DNA of 64,000 nt from Lepidodermella squamata (lineage: Eukaryota; Gastrotricha). Under the pieces are notes generated by a model. The model was given only the letters and a program-made list of their open reading frames with translations, was not told the DNA's origin and searched no databases. This document shows positions 44,367 to 56,107 of this stretch, in pieces. The stretch's first letter is position 1. Each line of letters starts with the position of its first letter. The position numbers and the translations under genes were made by a program. The stretch spans positions 1,798,001 through 1,862,000 of the forward strand of contig JBLDXI010000009.1 of the NCBI GenBank assembly GCA_047495785.1. Reading direction: 5' to 3'.

Positions 44367-44800
44367 CATTAAGGAAGATCAAAAATGATACAGTTTCTAA
44401 ATGTCACTGTTGGCGAAAAGTCTGCTGGAAAAAAATAAACTTAGGTATGTGATTTGTAATTCGGAATTCAGAGACTTTGAAATTTGTTTCATTCGCCATG
44501 CACCATAACCACGAAAAATAAAGAATAGGCATTAGGCAACAACGGACGAGGCGAGGGATGTTATTGCTTTCCTTATAGTCGGCCTCACTTTTTCCTCTTT
44601 GAAGTGACGACACGCGATCTGACTCGGATGTTGTTACCTCCAATGACTGGGTTGTCCGTTGTCCGACCACACATAGGAGAACCGCACGTGACGATGGTGA
44701 CAAGAGATTCCTGTTATTAAACAAAACATTTCCCTTAATTTCAACCTGTAGAAATCGGTTTATTCTTGTGTTTTGCTTTGATTAATAGTACTAAAAATTG
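44367..44800. other. Intergenic, no gene seen
   Basis: Upstream of the lectin gene. An acceptor-like ATTAATAG lies 11 nt before its ATG. Confidence 0.4.
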
Positions 44801-47383
44801 ATGAAACTGTTACTCATCCCAACATTGGCCGTGTTTTTCACTGCCATCAACGTGGCGCTAAGCGGCGAATGGTCTCGTTGCTTTTCGCAATTCGATGACG
44901 CATTAACTGATTGCCGGGAAATACCGAACGGCTGTTGGCAATTACGCGAATATCAAGTGAGTTAATATTGGATACTATTATAACGCTTTTTCAGTAACTT
45001 TCTGTACCAACCTCAGAGTTTAATGATTTCTTTCTGGCTAAGGATAGCATAGCATAGGAAAAAACTGTCTTACTGTCCAATAAATGTCTCCAAGGATCAA
45101 GGATAAAAAAACGCCTCCCATCGTAGATTTTCTAATTATTTTACCATGTGTCTCAATTGTTTGCGTTGCTTAAGAGATGAGGCACAATATAGTAAATAAA
45201 TCAATTATTTTTCGGCAGCTTGGAGACAACCAGCCAGATAAAGCCACGTGTATGAAGGCGGTAAGTTTTCTCGCCCTGATAGTTTGCCTTTGAAGGTCTT
45301 GTTTTTTTTTTACCGCAGACGGCCAGGCTGTGCTACAGATTCACCAGTTACGCAGCAACATGTCGACCTGGCAGCCCTGGCTGCGGCAAAAACAACGAAA
45401 TCATGGTTGGTCCATTATTGTTAACCTTATATTTAGGCTACGTTCAGAGAAATTTCCTGGACGGAAACGAAAACATTTTTGTCAAACTATAAATAGCTCG
45501 CACGCGATCGACTTTATTATAGGCTAAAAAGCTCAACCAAAGTCTCTCAATACTTTTCGAAAAATAATCGAAGAATGAGGAAATTAAAATTAAAGGCATC
45601 TAGGTGTAACAGATCAAGCACTCAAACATTATTTCATAAAGCTCCAATAATTTAAATTGTATGTTTACAATCTCCGTTCTTCCCAATCAAGGTTGGCGGT
45701 TCCTATAATGGCGTCTATCCATTCAGGTCAAATTTAGCGGCCTGTGCTAACGATTACAACGCTTTTCCTGTAAGAAGCCTTTTTTACCCTTAAATGAAAC
45801 ATTTAAATTGTTTTATTCTTCAACAGAATTGGAAATTCGACTCGTGTGCTGATTCGGCTCAACGGCTAGTAACTTGCACTCCGAGCAATTTTCCGTGCCC
45901 AACAAATTCGGTAAAATTATTGAAAGCATCGCTCAAGTACCTGTTAATGGGCTTATCAATTCAGACAATAGCTGTGAAGGGATTTCAGAGTTTGGGTGCT
46001 TGTCTGCAAAGCATCAGCAGTAAGTGCTTGGCAAGGCTTGGCTTTTGTTTCCAAATTTCGCTATATTTTCTGCTTCGTAGGCGAAGCTGCTGATGCTGTA
46101 AAGCCGCATATCCGTTGCTTCAACACTGTCACTCGCGAATTCACTGGTTGCCGGTTGAATTGCGTTGCCAATGAGACAGGCGAATTTTCCACTGGTGTCT
46201 ACAGAAACAAAGCAAACTGCTTATCCTGGGTAACGTTCTTCTGGGAAAATACTAGAAATTAAAATTATCATTTCTGTTTTAAAGTTTGCTGTTCAGTGCG
46301 ATACGCCAGACGGCAAAAAATGCTTCAATATCTGCCCGGACGGTTCAACACAGGTAGAGGCTACGGAAACAGTTCTGCCTTGAATCATGATTTAATGTTT
46401 GCCAAAATAGCTGAATGTCTATTCAAACTCGACAAAATTCGCTGAAAACTACGCAGCCTGTATGAAAGATCTAAGGCCTCCAAAGTATTTCCTCGAGCCA
46501 ACGAGACGCTACTTTCGGGATCAAATGAAGGCCTGTAAAGACAGAGGCGGCCGCCTTGCGACTATCTTTTCGAAAGCTGATTTCGATGAGGCTGCAAAAC
46601 TTCCGGAAGTGGTGGGCCTAATCGGGTTGATGGCTGATTACATGTGGGAGGATGGCACTTTGGTCAGCATTAATTCTCCATTTTGGCGGACAGGCGCTCC
46701 ATCAGGCTCCGGAGCAAAATGTGAATTTTGTATTCCCTAAAACCAAATTCTTGCTTCGCTCCATCATTTCTTGCATTTGTCACGACTACTCGTTGAGTAT
46801 CTTTTCTTTGATAATCTTCCAATCAAATTTTCGTATTTTAAGGTATGGCCTTGCAGGCCGAGGACGGCTTCGAGAATGAGCAATGCGATCTTAAAACGAA
46901 TGGTATTTGTGGCGGGAAAGTAATATAATTGCAGCTATCTCGTGATAAATTGATCATTGCAAATATATTCTAGACATTGGCAGACCTGGAGGTTACGCCA
47001 ACCACCGGTGATAGAGATGCAATGGCAGCTTACTGTGCCAGCCGAAACAAATCGCTGGTCATTATCAAGGACCAGGCGACTTACGACGCAGCCAGGGCTA
47101 TTATGAATCAGACTGAATATTACGGATTTTTCATAGGAGGGAAGCTAGTGCAGCCCAGGACCTATTCTTGGATAACGGACGTGCCCTTCAACAACTCGGC
47201 ATTCGCTTTTGCTGAGGATCAAGCAGATCATGCAGATGGCTTGGACTGTAAGCCAGAAACGTCTTCTATCTATTTAACGCGTTCGCTCTTCTACTTTGTT
47301 ATCTAGGTGCGGGACTACTATTCGGTAAATTGGTCAGATTAGGCAACAGTTATGCGTATTCTGCCATATGCGAACGAACCTAG
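44801..47383 (+). CDS. Secreted Cys-rich protein with two C-type lectin-like domains
   Basis: Twelve exons, all in phase: 44801-44956, 45219-45260, 45319-45405, 45692-45769, 45827-45910, 45965-46019, 46081-46229, 46297-46353, 46411-46729, 46843-46919, 46974-47247 and 47307-47383; 484 residues. A signal peptide (MKLLLIPTLAVFFTAINVAL) leads a Cys-rich region of small exons (about 20-236) with no domain I recognise. CTLD1 (about 260-368) has the ACKDRGGRLATIFSK helix and a C..M...D....QC...NGIC end. CTLD2 (about 372-484) has AAYCASRNKSLVIIKDQ and a terminal YSAICER. The usual EPN/WND calcium-sugar motifs are not evident, so sugar binding is uncertain. Nematodes have many such secreted lectins, some linked to immunity. 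No membrane span. Confidence 0.82.
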
Positions 47384-47500
47384 GGGCTCAACCAAACCAC
47401 TAAAAGTCGAGCCTGCGCAATACTGCTTGGCTGTAGATCTACATTGAATAATTGTGAAAGATGAACCATTAGAGTCTAATTTTCTTGTGCTTAATAAATA

Positions 47501-47922
47501 GGGTCACCACCACAGCGTAACAGAAATAACCAAAGTGCAACACAAAATTTAATATTTTGCAGCACACATTTTTGCAACACACAACCTTGTTTTTGGCATT
47601 TGTGAAACAAGTAAAATTCAGGCATACCAATAGATGTTATCGGGGGCGCGGAATACGACCGTGGTAATTGTTTGAATGTCAAGGACGTTGGTACCGGGTA
47701 AACCGGGTAAAAACCGGGTAAAACCGGGTAAAACCGGGTACTACCCGGGTAAAAATTGAAAATCGTCCCTTTCGGTTTTCATATTCGGATTGAGCGTAAA
47801 AAACTGCCCTTATCCTATGTCTTCTTGTTATATCGAACTTACAAGTTACAGAAATAAGTTATGTGTTGCAATTTTATCCTGCTGCAAATTGGTGTTTTGT
47901 GTTGCGCTGTGGTTTTAAGTGT
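47501..47922. mobile_element. Probable MITE with 8 bp AT-rich flanking repeat
   Basis: Near-terminal inverted ACCACAGCG(T/C)AACA motifs lie 422 bp apart, flanked by AATAAATA at 47493-47500 and 47923-47930. The outermost bases are not symmetric, and the flanking repeat is low complexity, so the limits are tentative. Confidence 0.5.
47688..47755. repeat. ACCGGGTAAA minisatellite
   Basis: Five to six tandem ~9-10 bp units of ACCGGGTAAA, the last inverted (ACTACCCGGGTAA). Confidence 0.85.
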
Positions 47923-47930
47923 AATAAATA

Positions 47931-48418
47931 AGTATTGATCAGTGTAATCTTAATTTTCATTTTTTCCTTTTTAATTTACAAATATTTTTGAATCTCATGA
48001 ATGAACTGTGAATCAAATAAACGATGTATTCCACCGAGAGCAATAAATTTTCTGAGCCCTGAGTCGCACACTGAACAAAGCCCATTACCTGGCCGGGATT
48101 TCCTGTTATACAAGGATTTCAGCAAAAGACACTTTGTCAGAACGACACTTTAGCAGAAAAAGGGACTCCCAACGGCTAAGACAAAGAAGACGTGGAAACT
48201 GAAAAATGAACTGAGTCAAGCTTCCCAAAATTAGACACACTAAAGCTGCTGCGCACTACGCATTGTCAGAAAAATATCATCATTGTGTGTGATGAATTTA
48301 TTTTACGAATTATAATGCAGTTCAATTGACGCCTATCCATGCGTGAATGGCTGTTTTATTACAGACTAATAAGCGAAAAATAATATTTGTCATCATCTCA
48401 AGTGTTCATAATAGTTAT
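47931..48418. other. Intergenic / 3' flank of the P450 gene
   Basis: From 48329 on, this 3' flank is shared with the duplicated fragment at 17.7 kb. Nothing else seen. Confidence 0.45.
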
Positions 48419-50048
48419 TTAAAAGGTGCGCCGTGTGATTACAACGTCAAATTTCGGGGGTATATTGGTGATGCTGTGCTTGCCCGCATCCAAGTCGACT
48501 TCGTAGCCTTCATTCGGGAAAGCAAAGTTGAATCGTTGCAGCATGGCAACTATGAAAATGAAGTATTCGATGCGAGCCAGCTGCTCGCCCAGGCAGATTC
48601 GAGGCCCAACTCCGAAAGGCATGAAGTGCGTTGAATGAGTCAGCAGAGTTCCGTCTTCGGCAATCCATCTTTCTGGCCGGAAAACCTCAGGATCTCCCCA
48701 ATACGCTTCATCATTGTGAACGGTCCAAACGTTGTACTGAATGGTGGTGTTTGGCGGGATTCGATACCCTGCGATAAATTATTATTTATGATTTCATATT
48801 GACGAAAATCGTTTTTCAAACCTTCAAATTCGATCGATGAGTGTTTTACGGCATGAAACAGCGAGCTCGGAACGATTGAAACTTGTCGCAGAATCTCACA
48901 CATCATGGCATCGATGTAGACCAGCTTCTTACGGTCTTCCAACGACGGCATGCTGTCGGTTTTTATGACCGAATCAATCGCTTCTTGACACTTTTTCTGA
49001 TACTCGGGCCATTTGCATAGGTAGAGAATCGTCCAATTCAAGGATGTTGCCGTTGTTTCAGTGCCAGCTAGCAGCATGTCTCGCATAACGGAAACAAAGG
49101 AATCTAGATCAAAGCCTGCACCTTTCTTGTCGTCACCAGCCAGATACATGTCAATGAAGTCGCTCAGGTTATCTGGTTGGAAAACAGGTCGACGCTCCTC
49201 AACAGCATCAGTAATTAAATGCTTGACGTATTTATCGATATCCATAACGTCGATCACCTGCGGCGGCAGTTTAAATTTAGCGAGTATGGGTAAAGCGAAG
49301 AATATTGCGTTGTCCTGGAAAGGGCGCTCGAAAAATACAGATGTTAGACGGAGAAGTTCGGCGAATTTCGGGTCGCTGTAATCCAGTCTTTGGCCCATAG
49401 CGACCGAATAAATCACGTCGGAAACACTGCTTTGTAGTAGTTTATCGAAATGGCTCTCGACCGTGCCGACGCGGCGATCGATTTCTCGAACTATAGCCGC
49501 AGCTTCGTCTTGAATCTTCGCCACCATTATGTTAGTTCCAAGGCCAAGGTCACGAAGCCCTTTGTGTCCGAATCGACGATTCTTTACCCAGGTTTCACCA
49601 TCAGCAGCTACAATGCCTGGAATCAGCGTGCAGTAGCCGGGCATAAAGGAATCTGGCCGATAGCTAAACTGCTTGGCGGTGGAGATTAGAGCCTTCCGGA
49701 TAAGCTCGGGTGAGCTGAGGTTAACGATTCGCATTTGACCGAAGTAAAACGTGAATATAGGGCCATGTTCTTTCGTCAGTCTCTTGAATATTCGCCATGG
49801 CTTGTCTCTAATTGTATCAGCGAAAATATCGACAGTTCCTTCAACAAATTATTATCAAAATATCGAGTTTGCAGATTTTATAAATTAGTTTTACCGATAA
49901 ATGGCTTCGGTCTGGGGCCAGGTGGCAATCGCCTAAACCAGTCTAAAATGTACACACGCGAACCGTACAGAACGAAAGCAGCCGGCGTTACCAAGTACCA
50001 ATATGACTTGATAAATTCGGCTGCGGCCTGGATTATCAGGTAAATCAT
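48419..50048 (-). CDS. Cytochrome P450, CYP2-like (intact)
   Basis: Three exons, 50048-49895, 49838-48822 and 48768-48419, give 506 residues, standard for a microsomal P450. An N-terminal anchor (about 3-40) is followed by the hinge RLPPGPRPKPFIG. The I-helix has AGTETTATS, the K-helix is EILR, the PERF/PERW motif is PERW, and the heme loop is FGVGPRICLG with ligand Cys449. Clan-2 membership is inferred from these motifs and the hinge. P450s of this clan are ER mono-oxygenases of xenobiotics, steroids or fatty acids; the substrate is unknown. It is a tandem paralogue of the P450 at 51.6-54.0 kb with identical intron positions, and the source of the fragment at 17.7 kb. An in-frame ATG exists further upstream; 50048 is chosen by alignment with the paralogue. 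Confidence 0.92.
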
Positions 50049-51488
50049 TTTTAAATCTGCTATATTTATAAAATAGGAAATCATTATTATGTTCTTCAGG
50101 TGTAAGAAATATAAACAAAATAATGTAAACATATTATTATACCATCTCTGCTTTTTTCAAGGATTGGTCCACCTATTCTCCTTGATAACAGTGTGATAAT
50201 TTAATTGAAAATGCACGAAAAAAGCTTGCAGATAAGGTTTAACCAGTACGAAATCAGCCGCACGATCACTTTAAACTGGATCGCGTGGCGGCTACACAAC
50301 GAAGGAGCTTTAAAAATACATATTATCTCTCTTCCAACGCGGAAACTGGGCGGCATTTCAAGTATGTGCGAATCAAGAACCAGCTTGTCTTGAAGACGAG
50401 AGCAGAACTTATTTTTTGCTACTACGCAACAAAAAAATTGACTAACGACATTATAGCGATGCTGTTCATCTGGGAAAACCTTCTTCCTTAACAAAATTAC
50501 TAGCAACGAGGTGAAATCTTGCGGCTCGTACCTACGTGTGACCAACTTTTATAATAAACACTATGTAAAAAATTGCGTGTTACTTCAGGCTGTACTCAAT
50601 TCGGGGAACATCAGTTTTTTTCTGGGTCGAAGCACTGTTGTTTGAGCGCCGCAAATGCATTGTTCTGAGAGCGGTTTACACTCGGAAACGCACTGATTGT
50701 AGAAATGAACAAAATAGCTCATGAATACGATTCACTACAGGACACTGCAATTTAAAATATGCCGTAGTGCTGCAATTCGTTTAATAATTTACGCCTCGGT
50801 AAATCAGGAGTTTGAAAAATTGAGGAATTTTAACGATTTAACAGGACATCGATCATTTTTACACGAAAACTAGGGCGATTTGAAACAATTATTGCTCGAG
50901 GCTCTTCAGGCTCTCTACGTGATGTAAGCTTTAGAAGCAGGCGTAGGGTTCCAGGTAGCCCAGGAGTCCTCCCTCAAAACTGGTGAGATAAAAAAGTTAA
51001 ATTCATGAAAACATGAAGTAAACGTGCCAATAAATTATGTGACCGTTTTTCACCGTGTAAAAACCATGCAAAAAATTAAGCCTCACTTGAGGCTTTACCT
51101 GGAACATCAGTTTTTTCGGGTCTGCATTATTATTTCAACGGCGCTATAACATAATGTTGATCTGAAAGCGCGAACACGTTATTTATAGAATGGAGTCATG
51201 TAAAAAACTGGAAACCTCCGTTCATTCATTTTTTTACCAATACTCTTCCTTCTCATTCGTCTTCAGCATGCGCAAATCTCGCATCAAAAGAATCATGTCA
51301 CACTTCATCAAATCATCGCAATAAAAAACGGAGCTTATTTCGACTTTGAAGCTTTCAAGCCAGCCGATTTTGACGCTTCGGTTTTGATAACGAAACGGAA
51401 CAGACAAATCTAACGGCTCTCTGCACACTTTTTTGATAATTGCACCTAATTTTCCAAGTCGAGCTCTCAACAATGGGATCAATGCTCT

Positions 51489-51519
<31 letters not shown>

Positions 51520-51587
51520 TTGAATGGTATATTTAGAAAAATCAGAATGACCATCGAATGCTGGAGGACCGTCGCAATTTTATCATG
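50049..51587. other. Intergenic between P450 paralogues
   Basis: A diverged direct repeat is seen: GGAACATCAGTTTTTT with a similar following ~90 bp at about 50607 and 51110. No coding exon is supported. Confidence 0.4.
51490..51523. repeat. AAAT microsatellite
   Basis: About seven perfect AAAT units (TAAATAAATAAATAAATAAA). Confidence 0.95.
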
Positions 51588-54009
51588 TTAGTTATTACGT
51601 CGAGTGATCACAACGTCAAATTTGGGCGGAATGTTCGTCAGGTTATGACGGCCACCGTCCACATCCACCTCGTAATCCTCGGTCGGAAAGGAAAAATTGT
51701 AACGCTGAAGCATGGCAACAACAAAAATGAAGTATTCCAGGCGAGCAAGTTGTTCACCCAGACATATTCTAGGTCCAACTCCAAATGCCATGAAATGCGT
51801 CGTATGGTTCAATAAAGACCCAGCATCATCGATCCATCGTTCTGGTCGAAAAACTTCAGGATCTTTCCAGTACTTCTCATCATGATGAACTGCCCAAATG
51901 TTGTATTGGATGCAGGTGTTTGGAGGAATGCGATAACCTAGTTTCAAAAAGTACAAATCCTATTCATAAAGATAGGATTTCAAGTTATCAACCTTCAAAT
52001 TCGACTGTGGCATGCTTGGTTGCGTGGAATAATCCATTAGGCCCAATTGTTACATATCGCAAAATTTCACACATAAAGGCATCGATGTAGACCAGCTTCT
52101 TCCGATCGTTTAAAGTTGGCATGCTATCGGTTTTTATCACTTGATCTATGGCCTCTTGGCATTTCCGTTGGTATTCCGGCCATTTGCAGAAGTAGAGAAT
52201 AGACCAACCCAAGGTTGTAGCCGTTGTTTCCGAGCCGGCGAGTAGCATGTCTCGCATGATAGCGGCGAAAGTTTCCATGGAGACGGCCGTCTTATCGTCC
52301 ATACTTAAATAAAGATCGAGAAAATCGCTGACGTTATCAGGTTGAAATACAGGTCGGCGTTCTTCGACAGCCTCTTTGACCAACTGAAGAATGTAATTCT
52401 CAATATTCTTCATATCGACGATCTGCGGTGGAAGTTTGAACCTTGCAGTGAGCGGCACTGCAAAGAAAATAGCGTTTTCTTTGAACGGCCGTTCGAAAAA
52501 AGTCGTTGCTAATCGCTGCAGCTCAGTGAACTTGGGATCATCGTAGTTTAATCGCTGGCCCAGACAAAGTGAATAAATTACGTCAGAAACACTGCTTTGA
52601 AGGATTTTGTCAAATCGATGCTCGACTTTACCGATGAAGCGGCTATCAATTTCTGCGCAAAGGGCAGCCGCTTCGTCCTGAACCTTACTCACCATTTGAA
52701 TAGTTCCCATTCCCAAGTCTCGCAAGCCTTTGTGGCCGAATCGGCGATATTTAATCCAAAGTTCGCCATCTGCAGCGACTATTCCAAACGTCTGAGCACT
52801 GAACCCAGGCATAAATGAGTCGGAACCAGGGCCGGATTAACCCTCTGGCGGCCCCTGGGCTTATGACGGTTGGCGGCCCCATTTTTTGTAAATTTCAAAA
52901 AATTGGGGCCATCAATTACTACAATAAAAAGCTAGCAAAAAAACTATTTTGCACCTATGCAAAAGCTACCAATCAAGGCACAAAAATCCATCTCCGGGCG
53001 AGCGAAGCGAGCTTTAGCTAACGATATTTTTTGAAAATTGGACTCAGGGACTAGCTTAGAAATGAAAATTTGTACCCAATTTCTCTGATCTGAGTAGGTT
53101 TTCAAGTTTTCAGGAGTCTCGATCTCAACGAATTATCCCGCATACGGGCGTGGGGCGTCGTAAACCCTCACTACCTGGTTTTAGTGCATTTTTTCCCACT
53201 GCGCCCCCTACCTTGACCGGCTACTTTTGATGATTTTGCAACCTTGTTGATTTTTGAATTGATTTTCGATCCCTGAGAAAGCAGCAAAATCCATTATCAG
53301 AGCGGAAATTTAGACTAGCACCCGTAACGCGAGCGAAGCGAGCTATATCTGGCGCTATTTCTGAGGAGTTTTCAGCATGAATAGCCTAAAAATGCTCCAA
53401 ATTTGGTTGAGAGCTGACATTTACCTGCGGGGCGAGAGCTGTTGGTATCACTTCTTTGGTATAAAAAGACGAAAAATCATTTTCATTGGAAATGTAACAA
53501 GGGAAAATGCGAAGAAAATCTATTAAAATTGACTTTTCTGTCGACGCTGGCGGCCTTTTTTGACTGGCGGCCCCTGGGCTCCAGCCCTCCAAGCCCATGC
53601 GTTAATCCGGCCCTGGTCGGAACGGTAGCCGAATTCCTTCGCTTGTGATATCAGAGCTTTCCTAATGACATCGGAGGAGTTCAGGACAACAGTGCGAATT
53701 TGGCCAAAATAGAGCGTGTAAATTGAACCGTATTCATCGCCCAATTTTTTGAATAGCCACCAAGGTTTTTGCCTTATGTCATCACTTAGTAGATAAAACG
53801 TGCCTGATAATCATAGGAAATATGAGCAGATCTTAGAAACTGGCTTAATTATTACCAATGAAGGGAAGAGGCCGCGGCCCCGGCGGAAGTCGCCGAAACC
53901 AGTCAATTATGTAGAGTTGAGTTCCATAGAGGAAGAAAGCACAGGGTGGTATCAAATACCACCATGATTTCAGCACGGAAGCTGCTGTTTGCACAAGTGG
54001 TTCAAACAT
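51588..54009 (-). CDS. Cytochrome P450, CYP2-like, exon 2 split by a hAT-type element
   Basis: Exons 54009-53856, 53803-53624 joined to 52826-51993, and 51937-51588; 505 residues if the insertion is removed. Hinge RLPPGPRPLPFIG, I-helix AGSETTATT, K-helix EILR, heme loop FGVGPRICLGEQ. The start is aligned to the paralogue at 50048. It shares gene structure with that copy, one residue shorter. The 789 bp element lies between codons for GYRSD and SFMPG; with the 8 bp duplication removed the reading frame is exact and no other damage is seen. As sequenced the allele should be null, unless it is heterozygous or excised in some cells. Tandem P450 duplication is common in detoxification clusters. 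Confidence 0.83.
52827..53615. mobile_element. Non-autonomous hAT-type element
   Basis: Terminal inverted repeats CAGGGCCGGATTAA..., flanked by a perfect 8 bp duplication GTCGGAAC (52819-52826 and 53616-53623). Both are hAT hallmarks. Subterminal GGCGGCCCCTGGGC motifs are inverted at the two ends. No transposase. The CGAGCGAAGCGAG motif occurs twice inside (about 52996 and 53330), as in the 19.4 kb repeat block. Confidence 0.92.
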
Positions 54010-55085
54010 TTTTGATGGGGGAGAATTTTCCAAAATAATGAGACTTTTCAATCCTTTGTTCGGCTCTTTAATAGGCCAACATTGAACAGGGATGAAAAAA
54101 GTTTTGATAAAAAATTACGTGTTGCCTTTAAGTTTAAAATTAAACCATACCTATTCACATAATTTCCAGGTCAAAGTGTGTGCTGTAGTAGCTGTGTAGA
54201 GATGTTTGTATAATTGGAATGCCATTTTACCGTGATGCCAAACTATGTTCTTGGACATCAACCACATTTTATTATGGGTCAAGTTTTACTAGTTTTTCGT
54301 GATTTTGCAGATGGCTGTGGAACTTCGAAACGTGACGATAATATCATGAAATATTACAGGGAGATGCAGCAAGATGAGCTATATTCAATGGTCAAATTGG
54401 TGGTTGTGGTATGCCTGCGCTCAAAATCAAGCTTTGAACGAAACAAAAATTTGTAAGTAAAAATCTGCTGAATCAATACTTTTATTGTTGGCTATCGCGA
54501 GGCGGACTCCTCTCGGCCAATATCCAAGTACAACCGAGTACCGCGTTATGTACTCCTTCGAATCCATTATATATTACCTTCCTAACACTACAGACAAGAA
54601 GTCAAGAAATGACCCTTTACCAGACAGTTAGATACCTTACTTGCATTTAAACGTAAAGGAAACCGTTGCGAAATTTCCGCGTAATTACCGAAGCAGTCAC
54701 AGAATTCTACCTACAGAAGGTACGGCGCACGGCGACAATACAGCAACTTCGCAGAACAGCAAATGCGACAAAACCGAATATTTTTTATTTCGCGACTTCA
54801 CAGCGAAAATGTACTATGGAAAAGAGAAAATATGCATCTTGTTTCTGCTGTTATGTCGCAAGTTGAAAAATTTGCTGTTTTGTCCCATTTGCGGTTTTGG
54901 CTATTTGCTGTTATGACGACCGCGGTCTGCCACAGAATTAACACTTTTTCAAGCTTCTTACTGATCATATAACTACGGCGAGCTTTTATTCAAGTTATCG
55001 ACCAGTGCAACAATTGTTTGACAAATTTCACTAATTTCACATAGGGTTTTATTTTATGCACACGCGGTGTAAAAAATCATTAATT
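54010..55085. other. Intergenic, no gene seen
   Basis: AT-rich; holds the 5' side of the second P450 and the 3' side of COQ5. Short frames only. Confidence 0.45.
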
Positions 55086-56062
55086 TCAATTGTTCTTTTC
55101 CGGTAGGGTTTCTTTGACCTCTACTGCTGGCAAGTCGTTCTGATCGGTTGTATGATCCGGCTTCGTACCAGACAATATTGAGGCGACTCCGAACGGAATC
55201 AAGCGTTCGCATTCAACCGAATGAAATCCGATGTCGCGCATATATCCCATCATTTGGTCCTGAATGGCAAAAATTAACAATTAAAACTGATAATAAGAAA
55301 TGGAGGAAGCCCTACTTGAGTGTGAAAACGACGAATGCTATCGCTGAGATATTGATATGCATTCCAATTTCCGGTAACAACAAAACCAGTTACAGGCAGC
55401 ATATCCAGGTACAAATTATACAGACTCGAGACGGGGAAAGAATCCACCATGAAGAATTCGAGAATAAAAAACCGGCCGCCAGGGCGAATCACGCGATACG
55501 CCTCGTCGACGACTTTCTTCTGATCAGTGCAGTTTCGCATTGAAAACGCCATAGTTACCGCATCGAACTTGTCGTTGGGAAACGGCATTTCCTCGCCCTT
55601 ACCAACAACCCATTCGAGGGCTCGGGTCATGCCCTGCGCATCGGCTCGCTTTCGCCCTATTGCCATCATGGCTTCAGTTGGGTCAAGCACCGTCACGCCA
55701 CCATCAACTACGGTTGTCTGCTTGCGCATGTGATCGACAATTCGCATAGCAATATCACCAGTTCCGCCGCCAACGTCGAGAACGCGCTGTTTTGGGCTAG
55801 GATTGAGCCGGCTTTCGACCAGGTGGTTCTTCCAGCAACGATGTACACCAGCCGACATCAAATCGTTCATTAAATCGTACTTCCGAGCTACAGCTGTGAA
55901 CAAATCGGCAACCTTCTGCGGTTTCTCCTCCTTCGGGATATTTTTCGATCCAAACGGGACATAACCAGGCTGCTGTTCAGTTGACCCAGGAGCGGCGCGG
56001 CTATGACACATTCGAGCCCATGCCACGCTATTAGAAGACCTCAAAGCAACTCTGCGCAGCAT
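55086..56062 (-). CDS. COQ5: 2-methoxy-6-polyprenyl-1,4-benzoquinol C-methyltransferase
   Basis: Two exons, 56062-55316 and 55259-55086, give 306 residues. A basic N-terminal presequence (MLRRVALRSSNSVAWARM) suits mitochondrial import. The UbiE/COQ5 signatures are present: YDLMNDLMSAGVHRCWK, the SAM-binding VLDVGGGTGDIA, SMRNCTDQKKVVDEAYRVI, and GGRFFILEF. The C-terminal YQYLSDSIRRF continues after the intron with DQMMGYMRDIGF. It performs the C-methylation in ubiquinone synthesis, at the matrix face of the inner membrane in the CoQ synthome. It starts only 45 nt after the FLCN stop, with a TTTTTCCGCATAG acceptor in the gap, so it is probably a downstream operon gene. The Ser/Thr/Asp tail after ILSGTKP is lineage-specific. 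Confidence 0.93.
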
Positions 56063-56107
56063 TTTAAAGCAATTCTATGCGGAAAAAGATGCGATCAAAT
56101 TTAACGT
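56063..56107 (-). promoter_or_regulatory. FLCN-COQ5 intercistronic gap with trans-splice acceptor
   Basis: A 45 nt gap on the minus strand with an acceptor TTTTTCCGCATAG 12 nt before the COQ5 ATG. There is no room for an ordinary promoter. Confidence 0.6.

Noticed and set aside
52827-53615. Idea that the hAT element in the P450 is spliced out exactly
   Set aside because: On the gene strand neither edge carries GT or AG in position.
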